Assembly (NCBI GenBank): GCA_964512635.1
Contig: CAZEJB010000002.1
Location: 1-64,000 of the forward strand
Reading direction: 5' to 3'
DNA length: 64,000 bases
From: JADZFO01 sp964512635
Lineage (GTDB): Bacteria; 4484-113; JAFGCY01
Part shown: in pieces, positions 15,653 through 23,532 of the stretch
Numbering within the stretch: position 1 is the stretch's first letter
How the letters are laid out: every line of letters starts with the position of its first letter
Program-made: the position numbers and the translations under genes
Notes under the pieces: generated by a model
Told to the model about the DNA's origin: nothing
Seen by the model: the letters and a program-made list of their open reading frames with translations, nothing else
Databases searched by the model: none

Positions 15653-16144
15653 CTAGGGTGGCGGCCCGACAGTAACCCGGCGCGGCCAGAACTGGAGCTC
15701 CGTTACCGGATGGTTAGCAGAACCGACGCCCTCGGTTATCAGCACGCAGGTGATATGGCCAGCCTTGATTGCCATGATCAGGTCTGCAGTAAGCTCACCT
15801 GTGCACTGCTGCTCCAGATCACTGACGGGGCGAAAACTCGAGGGCAGCGGCTTGACCCACTCCGGGTCAGCCAAGGCATAGTGCAGCGGGTAGGCAATGC
15901 CCTGAAAAGTGATGGAGTCTTCGCCGAGTTGTACAGCGCCTACGCGCCAGCCGGCAGTATCCGCCGGCACTGGGAAGCCTTCCACCAGCAGGATTCCAAC
16001 ACTTCGGCGCGTGCCGATGCCATATTGGACGTCGACCTGCACCTTGCTGCCAACCAGATAGGCCTCCCGGACTTCATAGCCGGGATCCGAGCAGGAGACC
16101 GCAAGCATGGCACCAAATGCAGCCGCGAGCAGCGCTCTGAGCAT
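15653..16144 (-). CDS. Putative lipoprotein, unknown function
   Basis: 163 residues from the ATG at 16144. The first 18 residues form a short lipoprotein-type signal (LAAAFGAMLAVSC), with the cysteine at about 18; the -3 position is Ala rather than Leu, a slightly weak lipobox. The rest is a soluble, strand-rich domain with no family I recognise. The frame is open upstream to 16534, but that region overlaps the toxin-antitoxin genes on the other strand. It diverges from the DUF433 gene with 60 bp between starts and converges on the M23-like gene. Confidence 0.6.
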   Translation of the reverse strand: MLRALLAAAFGAMLAVSCSDPGYEVREAYLVGSKVQVDVQYGIGTRRSVGILLVEGFPVPADTAGWRVGAVQLGEDSITFQGIAYPLHYALADPEWVKPLPSSFRPVSDLEQQCTGELTADLIMAIKAGHITCVLITEGVGSANHPVTELQFWPRRVTVGPPP

Positions 16145-16204
16145 GATTGACTGACGGAGACAGGCCCTGGTGAGTTCAGGCGCGCTGGGGTACACTTTAC
16201 TGTT

Positions 16205-16450
16205 ATGACAGACCCTGATGAACTGCTGAAACGGATCACCGTGAACCCGGAAATCTTCGGCGGCAAGCCGATCATCCGCGGCCGCCGGCTGGCAGTCGAA
16301 CATGTACTTGGCTTCCTGGCTGTGGGCGAGACAGTTGATACATTGTTGGAGAACTATCCCTGGCTTGAAAGGGATGATGTGCTGGCGTGCCTTGAGTTTG
16401 CCCGGCGTTCGGTGTCGGCCTATCAGTACATACCAATTGCTGCTGCATAG
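16205..16450 (+). CDS. DUF433-family antitoxin
   Basis: 81 residues, the usual size. ITVNPEIFGGKPIIRGRRLAV followed by GETVDTLLENYPWLERDDVLACLEFA is the DUF433 signature (winged helix-turn-helix), which in characterised pairs is the DNA-binding antitoxin beside a PIN-like toxin. The stop codon abuts the ATG of the toxin gene with no gap, so the two are translationally coupled. By analogy it would repress its own promoter. Confidence 0.85.
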   Translation: MTDPDELLKRITVNPEIFGGKPIIRGRRLAVEHVLGFLAVGETVDTLLENYPWLERDDVLACLEFARRSVSAYQYIPIAAA

Positions 16451-16855
16451 ATGAACCGCAAGCTCCTCATAGATGCCTGCGTCTTTCCCACTATGGTGCC
16501 TTTGTTGACCGGCGAGGGGTATGACGTTGTCCACGTTCGAGAACTACCTGGTAATCCGGCAGACAGAGAAATCCTAGATCTTGCAGTTATGGATGGCCGA
16601 ATTGTAATCACTTTCGATAAGGGATTCACAGATTACTTACAGCACGGTGGCAAGAGGCACGTCGGAATCATTAGACTCCAACAGTTGCCTATCCATCTTC
16701 TAAAAGAACTCGTACCAAACATCTTGGTAGAACATGCAGCATTGCTGGCAAACTCTGGAGTTGTGATTGTCGAAGCAGGCGGGATTCGTCTGCTTGAAGC
16801 AGTTGACGAGTCGAACCTCCTTTATGAATACTTCAATCCCTTCTCTCAAGACTGA
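16451..16855 (+). CDS. DUF5615-family PIN-like toxin
   Basis: 134 residues. The N-terminal LLIDACVFP holds the first acidic residue, VVHVRELPGNPADREIL and GRIVITFDKGF hold the others, the pattern of DUF5615 (PIN-like, Mut7-C related) nucleases paired with DUF433 antitoxins. Proteins of this class are predicted RNases. The usual first motif D-x-x-L appears as D-A-C-V, a small change that keeps the aspartate. Base composition drops in GC relative to neighbours, consistent with horizontal movement of the pair. Confidence 0.82.
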   Translation: MNRKLLIDACVFPTMVPLLTGEGYDVVHVRELPGNPADREILDLAVMDGRIVITFDKGFTDYLQHGGKRHVGIIRLQQLPIHLLKELVPNILVEHAALLANSGVVIVEAGGIRLLEAVDESNLLYEYFNPFSQD

Positions 16856-16912
16856 TATCCGCGACACAATAAGCTCTTTGACGCTGCTTGTGACCTATGC
16901 CGCGTTGCCTCT

Positions 16913-17248
16913 TCAGGCACAGGGCGTCGCGATGGCTTCAACGACGATGAGCACCAGGCCCAGGACGCCCAAAAGATCATGCCAATAGAATCTGCGGCCC
17001 GCCTGCTGTGCACCCGGCTTGTTGCCGCCAAAGAACGAAGTGCTGAATAACCCGATGCGTATGAAGTCAGGCCGAAGCAAGGCCCAGGATAGGAATACGA
17101 AGGCGGTTGCAGCTAACAAGTACTGGAACAGCGTTTCGCGTTCTGCAACTATCGGGCGATGTCCAAAGGCGGTGATTGCCCAGCCGGCAATAATCGCCAA
17201 GACATATGTCCAGCGTATGCGCGCAACATAAACAACGTGAGTTTTCAT
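16913..17248 (-). CDS. Small membrane protein, unknown function
   Basis: 111 residues from the ATG at 17248. Three probable membrane segments: about 13-29, 41-57 and 92-106, with a basic loop between the second and third (GGNKPGAQQAGRRFYW). No family recognised. It lies 23 bases after the alpha/beta hydrolase gene on the same strand and may be the last gene of that transcript. Its end faces the toxin gene. Confidence 0.55.
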   Translation of the reverse strand: MKTHVVYVARIRWTYVLAIIAGWAITAFGHRPIVAERETLFQYLLAATAFVFLSWALLRPDFIRIGLFSTSFFGGNKPGAQQAGRRFYWHDLLGVLGLVLIVVEAIATPCA

Positions 17249-17271
17249 AACTGAAACCACAGCCCACTGTA

Positions 17272-18312
17272 CTAGTTGTTACCGCGCGCGCTTGCATGCT
17301 TGCGGGCCCAGCCGGCCATAAACCAAAGGTGGGGCATTTCGCCATTCTCCGTAATCATGGAATGGTCCGCCTTTGGAAAGACCCTTAGCTTGACATCCTC
17401 GTTGCCGGCCAGTTCCAGCGACTTAGCCATCGCGGCCCGGCTCGCTTCAACAGGAACCAGAGAATCATTCTCGCCCCAGACGGCAAGTACAGGCATACCA
17501 ACATGCCTTAGGACCTGCGACGCATCGAAGTCCATCTTGGTGCCATACCATGTCCACCACCAGTCGTCCGCCGCAAGCGGGGCACCCAGTTCAGCTATCC
17601 AGGGTTGGTCCCGCGCGTCGTCAAATGCTTCAGCATAGGCGTCCCAGCCCTGGCCGGTGCGCGCATATGAATGCATGAGCTTCTGCAGGTTTAACCGCGT
17701 TTCCAAGTTTGCCGAGTAACCGCGTGCGACAGTTTCCATTTCGGTCTGATAGAGGTTTTGCTGCGCAAAACTGACTCCCGAAGTGGACTGAAGTATCAGG
17801 AAGCACAGGTCGGGGTGCTCGCTGGCAACCCAGGCTCCCAATGCACCGCCTTCACTGCCGCCCCAGATACCGACCCTGGCTGGGTCGATCCAGGGGCTGA
17901 GCTGCGTCGCCGCAACCACGGCGGCAGCATCATCGGCGAGCACTCGAAATGGGCTTTCACGCCAGTTGCCCCCGGACTCTCCGCAACCGCGCTTGTCATA
18001 AGTCACGACCGCGATCCCGTTGCAGATAAAGGCCCGCACAAGATACTGGTAGTACCGGTTACTCCGCCCGTCGTCGCCTGATCCATGCAGAAGAACTACT
18101 GCGGGGTGCTTCCCTCCGAAGCGGGGCCGCGCCAGAGTGGCTGCCAGAGTAGCATTGCCGCTGGTAACTTCCAGTTCCTCAAGCACTGGCTGCAGGCTGT
18201 AAGCAATCACAAAGCCTGCCGCAAGAATGCAAGCACATACGATGCCGATAACACGCCAAACTGATCGCCTGCGCTGCCTGTCTTGATTACTGGCAAGCCT
18301 GGGCTTTGGCAC
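17272..18312 (-). CDS. Alpha/beta hydrolase with N-terminal membrane anchor
   Basis: 346 residues. An N-terminal hydrophobic anchor or signal (about 18-38) precedes an alpha/beta hydrolase fold: oxyanion motif VVLLHGSGDDG, nucleophile elbow GGSEGG (Ser as nucleophile), acid GENDSLVP and histidine ADHSM near the end. The spacing fits the dienelactone hydrolase/acyl-peptidase-like branch often annotated as S9- or esterase-like. Substrate is not inferable; export to the periplasm is likely. The GTG start is preceded by AGAGGT. It follows the HerA-like gene by nine bases and is probably co-transcribed with it. Confidence 0.85.
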   Translation of the reverse strand: MPKPRLASNQDRQRRRSVWRVIGIVCACILAAGFVIAYSLQPVLEELEVTSGNATLAATLARPRFGGKHPAVVLLHGSGDDGRSNRYYQYLVRAFICNGIAVVTYDKRGCGESGGNWRESPFRVLADDAAAVVAATQLSPWIDPARVGIWGGSEGGALGAWVASEHPDLCFLILQSTSGVSFAQQNLYQTEMETVARGYSANLETRLNLQKLMHSYARTGQGWDAYAEAFDDARDQPWIAELGAPLAADDWWWTWYGTKMDFDASQVLRHVGMPVLAVWGENDSLVPVEASRAAMAKSLELAGNEDVKLRVFPKADHSMITENGEMPHLWFMAGWARKHASARGNN

Positions 18313-18321
18313 CTTTACCTC

Positions 18322-20088
18322 TTACAGGTCGCGGCGGAAGGCGAAGGCGCTGACGGTGTCGCGCTCGCGGACGATGTCCTCTTCCTCGAACTGGTCGCCG
18401 GGGACGCAGGAGGGGAAGGGGAACTTGCAGAACACCGGCTGGACGAACTTCGCGTGTTTAAGCAGGAAGGTTCCGCGCGGCACGGTGGTCAGGCGGTTGC
18501 GCATGTCCGGGTCGAGCCACTTGTAGTTGTCGGTCATCAGCTCCGCAGCACCGGTGCGGCCGTAGATGATCGTCGAGCTGTTGTCCACAACCTGGCGCTC
18601 GATCTGGCTCATGAACTGCTCCACGCCGAAGAGCGACACGCCGATGGATCGGCCACGGGCGCAGATTTCGATCAGGCTCTGCTTGATCGGGGCGCGGACG
18701 GTCGGGTCCGCCGGGCAGAACTTGTTCAGCTCGTCGATGAAGAACACGACGGAGTCGAAGTCGCGCTCCATGTTCTTGTCCATCAGCATCCGGTAGACGC
18801 GGGTCAGGATCTTGTTGAAGACCATCGCCTGGCCGCGGTCGTTGATCGCCTGCAGGTCGATCACGAAGATCGAGCCGTTATAGAGATCCTGCAGCGGGAT
18901 ATCCACCGGGTCGACGCCGCCGGTGCAGATCATGCCGTCATACAGGCCGCCCAGCGCATCGAGGTTCTTGGCGGTCTTGTAGAAGTCGTTCTTGTCGTGG
19001 CCGCGCCAGTGGGTGATGTGCGCCTGCGAAACGACGCGGCGCTCCTCGTTGAGCCAGGCCACCAGCTGGTCGTAGGACGTGATCGGCTGACGCGCGATCT
19101 GGTCCTTGATGTCGACGTAGACGGCTTCCACCGCCTCGTCCCAGGTTTCGTTGTCGAAGAGAGTCGGGATGTCGTCGACGATTTCGCCGAGCTCCCAGAT
19201 GAAGTGCTCGACCTTACCGTCGCGGCGGAAGGACTTGGTGTGGCCGTCGAAGCGGCGGTCATAGGGCGCGAACACTCGGACGTTCTCAAAAGGCGCGAGC
19301 TCGATGCCCAGCACGTCATACATGCGGCGGCAGCGCTCGACATATGGATCGCCGGACTTGGCATCGTAAACCGGGTTCGGCTTGTCGAGGTAGAGAAGGT
19401 CCTTACCCTTAACGTTGAAGAAGACCGCGGCCACCTTGCGCTTCTCGCTCTTGACCAGCTTGTCGAGGATGCCCTTAAGCAGGAACTCGACGAGGCTCGT
19501 CTTGGTGGCCAGACCGGAAATACCACTCATGTTCATGTGGCTGCCTTCCGGGCCGATCAGGAATTCGTCGTCGAGGAAGATCGGCACGAAAGAGCCGTCG
19601 CCGTTCTCCATGACGCCCACCGGCACGCCGCGAGTCTTGGAGTAGTCCATACCCAGGCCCCAGGACACGCCGTCTGGCGAGGCGAAATAGACCACCGCGC
19701 GGCCGATCGGCTTAATGCGGTCGTGGGTCGCGCGGATGACGTTGACCTTGGCGATGACGATCTCGGCCAGGTCGCTGGGCGGGTTGACCGTCGGGTCGCC
19801 GAAGTCATGGCTGATGAAGTCCGAAAGGAAGGACTCGATATCCATGATGTTGCGCAGCTCGACCACGGTGCCGAAGGTGATGTGGCCGTCCTCGGTCACC
19901 GCGGCAACGATGTTGCCGAGCTCGAGGGTATCAACGCCGGCGGCGAGCCAGAAGTTGAAGTACTGCGCCGTGTTGGGCAGGTCCTTGGTGCTGGCGGCCT
20001 TGCCGACCGCGCCATAAGCCGCGTTGACGTACTGGGGGAACTTGCATTCCACCAGGTTCGCACCGCCGCCGCCGTTAACATTTTCCAT
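18322..20088 (-). CDS. HerA-like (DUF87-type) ATPase
   Basis: 588 residues. The N-terminal part has a HAS-barrel-like beta region; around residue 186 lies a P-loop variant, SGISGLATKTS, lacking the usual GxGKS/T spacing but keeping Lys-Thr; Walker B is VVFFIDELNKF near 446, followed by an arginine-rich segment (EICARGRSIGVSLFGVEQ) resembling the HerA/FtsK sensor region. HerA-type hexamers pump DNA and usually pair with NurA nuclease. The preceding gene on this strand is a possible NurA-like protein, supporting that reading. GGAGG eight bases before the ATG supports the start. Alternative: a membrane-free conjugation-type ATPase. Confidence 0.75.
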   Translation of the reverse strand: MENVNGGGGANLVECKFPQYVNAAYGAVGKAASTKDLPNTAQYFNFWLAAGVDTLELGNIVAAVTEDGHITFGTVVELRNIMDIESFLSDFISHDFGDPTVNPPSDLAEIVIAKVNVIRATHDRIKPIGRAVVYFASPDGVSWGLGMDYSKTRGVPVGVMENGDGSFVPIFLDDEFLIGPEGSHMNMSGISGLATKTSLVEFLLKGILDKLVKSEKRKVAAVFFNVKGKDLLYLDKPNPVYDAKSGDPYVERCRRMYDVLGIELAPFENVRVFAPYDRRFDGHTKSFRRDGKVEHFIWELGEIVDDIPTLFDNETWDEAVEAVYVDIKDQIARQPITSYDQLVAWLNEERRVVSQAHITHWRGHDKNDFYKTAKNLDALGGLYDGMICTGGVDPVDIPLQDLYNGSIFVIDLQAINDRGQAMVFNKILTRVYRMLMDKNMERDFDSVVFFIDELNKFCPADPTVRAPIKQSLIEICARGRSIGVSLFGVEQFMSQIERQVVDNSSTIIYGRTGAAELMTDNYKWLDPDMRNRLTTVPRGTFLLKHAKFVQPVFCKFPFPSCVPGDQFEEEDIVRERDTVSAFAFRRDL

Positions 20089-20143
20089 CTAAGCCTCCGT
20101 GGGCCGGACAGCCTGCGCCGCCGGGCCGGAACTCGCAAAGCCT

Positions 20144-21214
20144 TTACTCGCGACCGAAATAGGAACGCACGGTCTCACGCGTCGGGACAAGGCTGTCCAG
20201 ATAGTCCCGGCAGAGTTTCAGCGGGAAGATCAGCTTGTCCCAGTTGTCTTCGGGGAAGGTCACCGGCAGGCGCTCTTCAATCACCCGCTGGCTGAACTGG
20301 TTGGCGCGCTCGATGGCCTGCTGGTCGTTCTCGGCCAGGATCAGGCAGCTCAGCAGGCCGAACTCGGGGTCGGCCTTGGAGCTGTTGCGCAGGCGCACAA
20401 ACCACATGTACTTCGTCATCGGGTCATCGCCAACTGTGTTGGAGACCCGCAAGAGCTGGCCGCGGCCATAGGCCGGGACCTGCAGCTGGGCTTCCAGCAG
20501 CTCGCTGTTCTGCCAGGGCAGATAGACGCGCTGGTCCAGCGCGATGAAGTTCTGGCTGAGGTATTTGTTGGGCACGTCAACCACTGAACCATGGGCGGTC
20601 AGCACATCGTTGACGTTGGAGCCTTCAGCCTTGAGCCAGCGCAGGTAGATCCTGGCGCGCAGCTCCATGGCCATTTCCTGGGCCTTCTTAACTGCGCTGA
20701 TGCGCAGCTGGGTGTACTCCGGGCGGTCGCCGCCGCTGTCAACCAGACGCAGGTCGCTGTCGCCCTGGAAAGCTTCAAGCAGTTTAGGATCCGGCACAAA
20801 GCCGAAGGGCAGCAACACGGTGTTGCGCAGCTCGGGCTCGCCCCAGACTTTGAACTTGCGGCCCCGGCGCTCCAGCAGCACGGCTCCGGTTATGGAGTAG
20901 TGAATCGGGACTTCCACACCTTTGTTGTAGAAGTGGCCGATCAGCTGAGTGCGCTGCAGCACGCGGGCGAAGTGCACGAGGTGCTGTCCGGGCTGCTGGC
21001 CTGTGCGGCGGAAATCGATCTCGGGCGCCTGCTTTTCAACTGCCTCAAGCTTGAAGTTCTGGAAGCCCTCGCGGATACGGAAGGCCTCCTCTTCGATGTG
21101 CGCAGCCGGACTGGTCTTGCCTTTCAGTCCTGTCAGCAGGGTAAAGATGCGCTGCAGGTGGCTGCGCGAATGCTCGGTATGAACGTCTGCATGCAGCACC
21201 GGCAGTTGATCCAT
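20144..21214 (-). CDS. Possible NurA-like nuclease, partner of the HerA-like ATPase
   Basis: 356 residues from the ATG at 21214. The middle contains a long basic helix (TQLRISAVKKAQEMAMELRA) followed by LTAHGSVVDVP, which may correspond to the second acidic/DGS-like strand of NurA, and near the C terminus KYMWFVRLRNSSKADPEFG resembles the last NurA strands. The canonical N-terminal D-G-S is not obvious, so the family call is tentative and rests partly on its place directly before the HerA-like gene. The start lies one base past the bL25 stop, so translation is probably coupled. Role, if correct: DNA end processing. Confidence 0.5.
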   Translation of the reverse strand: MDQLPVLHADVHTEHSRSHLQRIFTLLTGLKGKTSPAAHIEEEAFRIREGFQNFKLEAVEKQAPEIDFRRTGQQPGQHLVHFARVLQRTQLIGHFYNKGVEVPIHYSITGAVLLERRGRKFKVWGEPELRNTVLLPFGFVPDPKLLEAFQGDSDLRLVDSGGDRPEYTQLRISAVKKAQEMAMELRARIYLRWLKAEGSNVNDVLTAHGSVVDVPNKYLSQNFIALDQRVYLPWQNSELLEAQLQVPAYGRGQLLRVSNTVGDDPMTKYMWFVRLRNSSKADPEFGLLSCLILAENDQQAIERANQFSQRVIEERLPVTFPEDNWDKLIFPLKLCRDYLDSLVPTRETVRSYFGRE

Positions 21215-21215
21215 G

Positions 21216-21518
21216 CTAGCCCGCCTTTCCTTCGAGGACGATGAAATCGACATGCAGGAAGCCCTTGCGGATCGGCTCGCGGCGAACTTCGCCGATGCGA
21301 ACCGGGTAGACTTTCCCGCCGATGCTCAAGGTGTAGTCAGCCTTGCGGCCGTTGTCCTTCATCACGCGCTGCGAGCTGTGCAGGTCGAGGCTGACGTGGA
21401 TGTTCTCCTTCAGGCCGCCGCCATAAACCACGGCGGGCAGGCGTCCAGCCTCCCGCAGATGCTTGCAGTTCTGCTTGCCGAATTCGCTGCGCGCTTCGGC
21501 AATCAACTCGATAGCCAT
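21216..21518 (-). CDS. rplY: Ribosomal protein bL25 (short form)
   Basis: 100 residues. LREAGRLPAVVYGGGLKENI then VSLD, and VRIGEVRREPIRKGFLHVDFIVL, are the two halves of the L25 beta barrel that binds 5S rRNA. The protein lacks the extra C-terminal TL5/CTC domain, as in the short E. coli form. GGAGG nine bases before the ATG at 21518 supports this start; the open frame further upstream carries no homology. It heads a run with the NurA-like and HerA-like genes, which is an unusual neighbourhood for bL25. Confidence 0.88.
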   Translation of the reverse strand: MAIELIAEARSEFGKQNCKHLREAGRLPAVVYGGGLKENIHVSLDLHSSQRVMKDNGRKADYTLSIGGKVYPVRIGEVRREPIRKGFLHVDFIVLEGKAG

Positions 21519-21678
21519 ATCAATGATCCTCCAGATGCGCCCCTGGCGCGCTAGATACGCGCCGCACCCAGCCCGGCCTGCGCTGGCCTTGACGGACTGG
21601 CGCGCAGAAACGGCGGCTGCCGAAGCTGCGCTGGAAGTTGAAAGGATAAGCGCTGGGAGCGCTAAAGTCAAGGCGGAT

Positions 21679-21694
21679 GGGGCCCTGCGGCCCC
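21679..21694 (-). terminator. GC hairpin after the dockerin-like lipoprotein gene
   Basis: GGGGCC-CTGC-GGCCCC, a perfect 6-bp stem 17 bases beyond the stop of the minus-strand gene ending at 21712. No T-run follows, so a factor-assisted terminator or a transcript-stabilising hairpin is as likely as a classical intrinsic terminator. Confidence 0.45.
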
Positions 21695-21711
21695 ACCCGC
21701 GCCTGTCTGTT

Positions 21712-23412
21712 CTAGTTAATGTTGACCGTGACCGGGTCGCTGGAGCGACGCTGGTTGTCAAACAGTGTCACTTCGACTGTGCCCGGGTACTCGCAGACAA
21801 TCTGGGCCGAGTCGCCGCTGGCGGCATCGTCAGTACTAAGCAGGCCCAGCGTGGTGTTGATGCTGAAGCTGCCGGTATTGCCGCCGCCGGGCAGCATGGT
21901 CCAGTTCACGTACTGAGTCAGGTCACGGTCAAGCTCATCGCCGTTAATCGCGCCGTCCCAGTCGAAGGTGCCGGTAGCAGTGAAGTCCACATCGGTGCCT
22001 GCATTGACTGCCGTCGGGCCAGCGCCGCCGCCGGCCAGCTCCAGCGCGAGGCTGTCGATGGTGAAGAGGCGGAAGGCGATCTGGGCACTCTTGGTGAAGT
22101 CGCCAATCAGGTGCGCTTCGATGACTACGCGTCCGCGGTCGCTAAAGGTGGTGTGGCCCTTGTCGGTGGCGCCGTTACCGACGTCCGCCAGACCGCCGCC
22201 GTCCACCAGCACCCATTGAACAATGTTGGTGCCGTCGATGGGGTTACCCGGGTCCTCCTGGATCTGGACCATCGCCTTAAGGTCGAGCTCTTCCGCCAGG
22301 ATGTCGATGTCCTCGGCGTTGCCGATAGTGTCGTCAACAGCCAGCTCAGTGAGAATGACCGCGTAGTCATTACCCTGCTTGAGCCAGGTATCGGAGCCTT
22401 CAAAGACAATCTCAGCCACGTCAACGGGCGTCTGACCCGGCAGCGCCGGGTCAATCTGGACCACATTGGTGCTGGCGTCGCCCAGAGTGCCGGTCTTGTC
22501 ATAGGGGCGGACGTTGTAAAAAGTAGTCTCGGTGACCTCATCGCCATCCCAGGACCACTGCAGCACGCCGTCGGCACTGGTCGGCGCGGTGAACTGGCCT
22601 GAGCGATCAACGCGCTCCAGCTCGGTCAGGCTGCCGGCGGAGGAGCCGGAAAGGATGGCGTAGCCGCCGAGGCTGGCGCCGAAGTTGATGCCGATGTTCG
22701 CCAGGTCCTGAACTGTTACCTTGCCGTCCTTGTTGTAGTCGGCGTCGCGGGCGGAGTTCTTGTTGGCGTCAGATGTCGTCTGGTTGAAGTTCAGGCCGAT
22801 CGGAGTGAGGTCCTGAACACTGACCTGGCCGTCGTTATTGCCGTCGCCGGCGAGGGTATCGTCCCACTCGAGATTAGGAATTCCGTCGTCGGTGGGCGGG
22901 TTCTCGCGCAGCGCGAAGGCATCATCCGGGCCCTGGGGCGGAGTGCTGACTCGGCGGGTCGCGGGGGCCGGGCCTGCCGCAAAGCTCAGCTGGGCCAGCT
23001 CCAGCGCGCCGCTCACGCCCGGCTTGCTGTTGAAGTCTGTCAAAACCCAGCCGACGTGCACCGTTCCACTGGCCGGATCGTCAATGGCGATGAACAGGCT
23101 GTCATCCGGGCCGCTGGACTTGCTTCCGGTGTAGTGCTGGCTGGCCGCGTCATATTTGACCGTGCCGTAGACGGCTTTACCGCCCCGAAGGCCGTCGGCG
23201 CTGAGCACAAAGCTGTCGCGTCCGCTGGCCGCCAGCAGCAGCGAAGCCTGGTCCGCGCCGATGGAACCGTTCTGGTCCAGGCTGGCCTGCACGCTGCCGG
23301 AAGCAGAGCGCGCATCGCCACTTGCCGAAAGATCCGCGCCGCAGGAAGCTGCAAACGCCAGTGTGGCGCTGGTCGCGAAGAGCGCCAGAGCGCGCCAGTT
23401 GCTGTTCTTCAT
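21712..23412 (-). CDS. Lipoprotein with cohesin-like and dockerin-like regions
   Basis: 566 residues from the ATG at 23412. A lipoprotein signal ends at Cys24 (LAFAASC). Residues about 55-165 form a beta domain ending GALELAQLSFAAGPA, matching the pattern of the cohesin-like domains in the giant lipoproteins downstream. Residues about 195-262 hold two EF-hand-like loops (DGNNDGQVSVQDLTPIGLNF and DYNKDGKVTVQDLANIGINF) with Asp/Asn at calcium positions 1, 3 and 5, the dockerin plan. The last 270 residues are strand-rich with Ig-like segments (TAVNAGTDVDFTATG). Probably on the outer membrane; binding partner unknown. An AGGTGA ribosome site precedes the start. Confidence 0.75.
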   Translation of the reverse strand: MKNSNWRALALFATSATLAFAASCGADLSASGDARSASGSVQASLDQNGSIGADQASLLLAASGRDSFVLSADGLRGGKAVYGTVKYDAASQHYTGSKSSGPDDSLFIAIDDPASGTVHVGWVLTDFNSKPGVSGALELAQLSFAAGPAPATRRVSTPPQGPDDAFALRENPPTDDGIPNLEWDDTLAGDGNNDGQVSVQDLTPIGLNFNQTTSDANKNSARDADYNKDGKVTVQDLANIGINFGASLGGYAILSGSSAGSLTELERVDRSGQFTAPTSADGVLQWSWDGDEVTETTFYNVRPYDKTGTLGDASTNVVQIDPALPGQTPVDVAEIVFEGSDTWLKQGNDYAVILTELAVDDTIGNAEDIDILAEELDLKAMVQIQEDPGNPIDGTNIVQWVLVDGGGLADVGNGATDKGHTTFSDRGRVVIEAHLIGDFTKSAQIAFRLFTIDSLALELAGGGAGPTAVNAGTDVDFTATGTFDWDGAINGDELDRDLTQYVNWTMLPGGGNTGSFSINTTLGLLSTDDAASGDSAQIVCEYPGTVEVTLFDNQRRSSDPVTVNIN

Positions 23413-23532
23413 GCCTTCACCTTTGCCGATCGGTGTTGAACGGGTGTGCCAGGTTGAGACGGGCACGCGCGTACATTATATTACCCGCGGCCAGCCACTG
23501 CGGCGGGCTATCTCAGTCTGAAGAGAGAAGTA

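Noticed and set aside
18283..20295. 670-codon open frame opposite the HerA-like gene
   Set aside because: Antisense by-product of high GC; the minus-strand protein has clear ATPase motifs, and this one has none.
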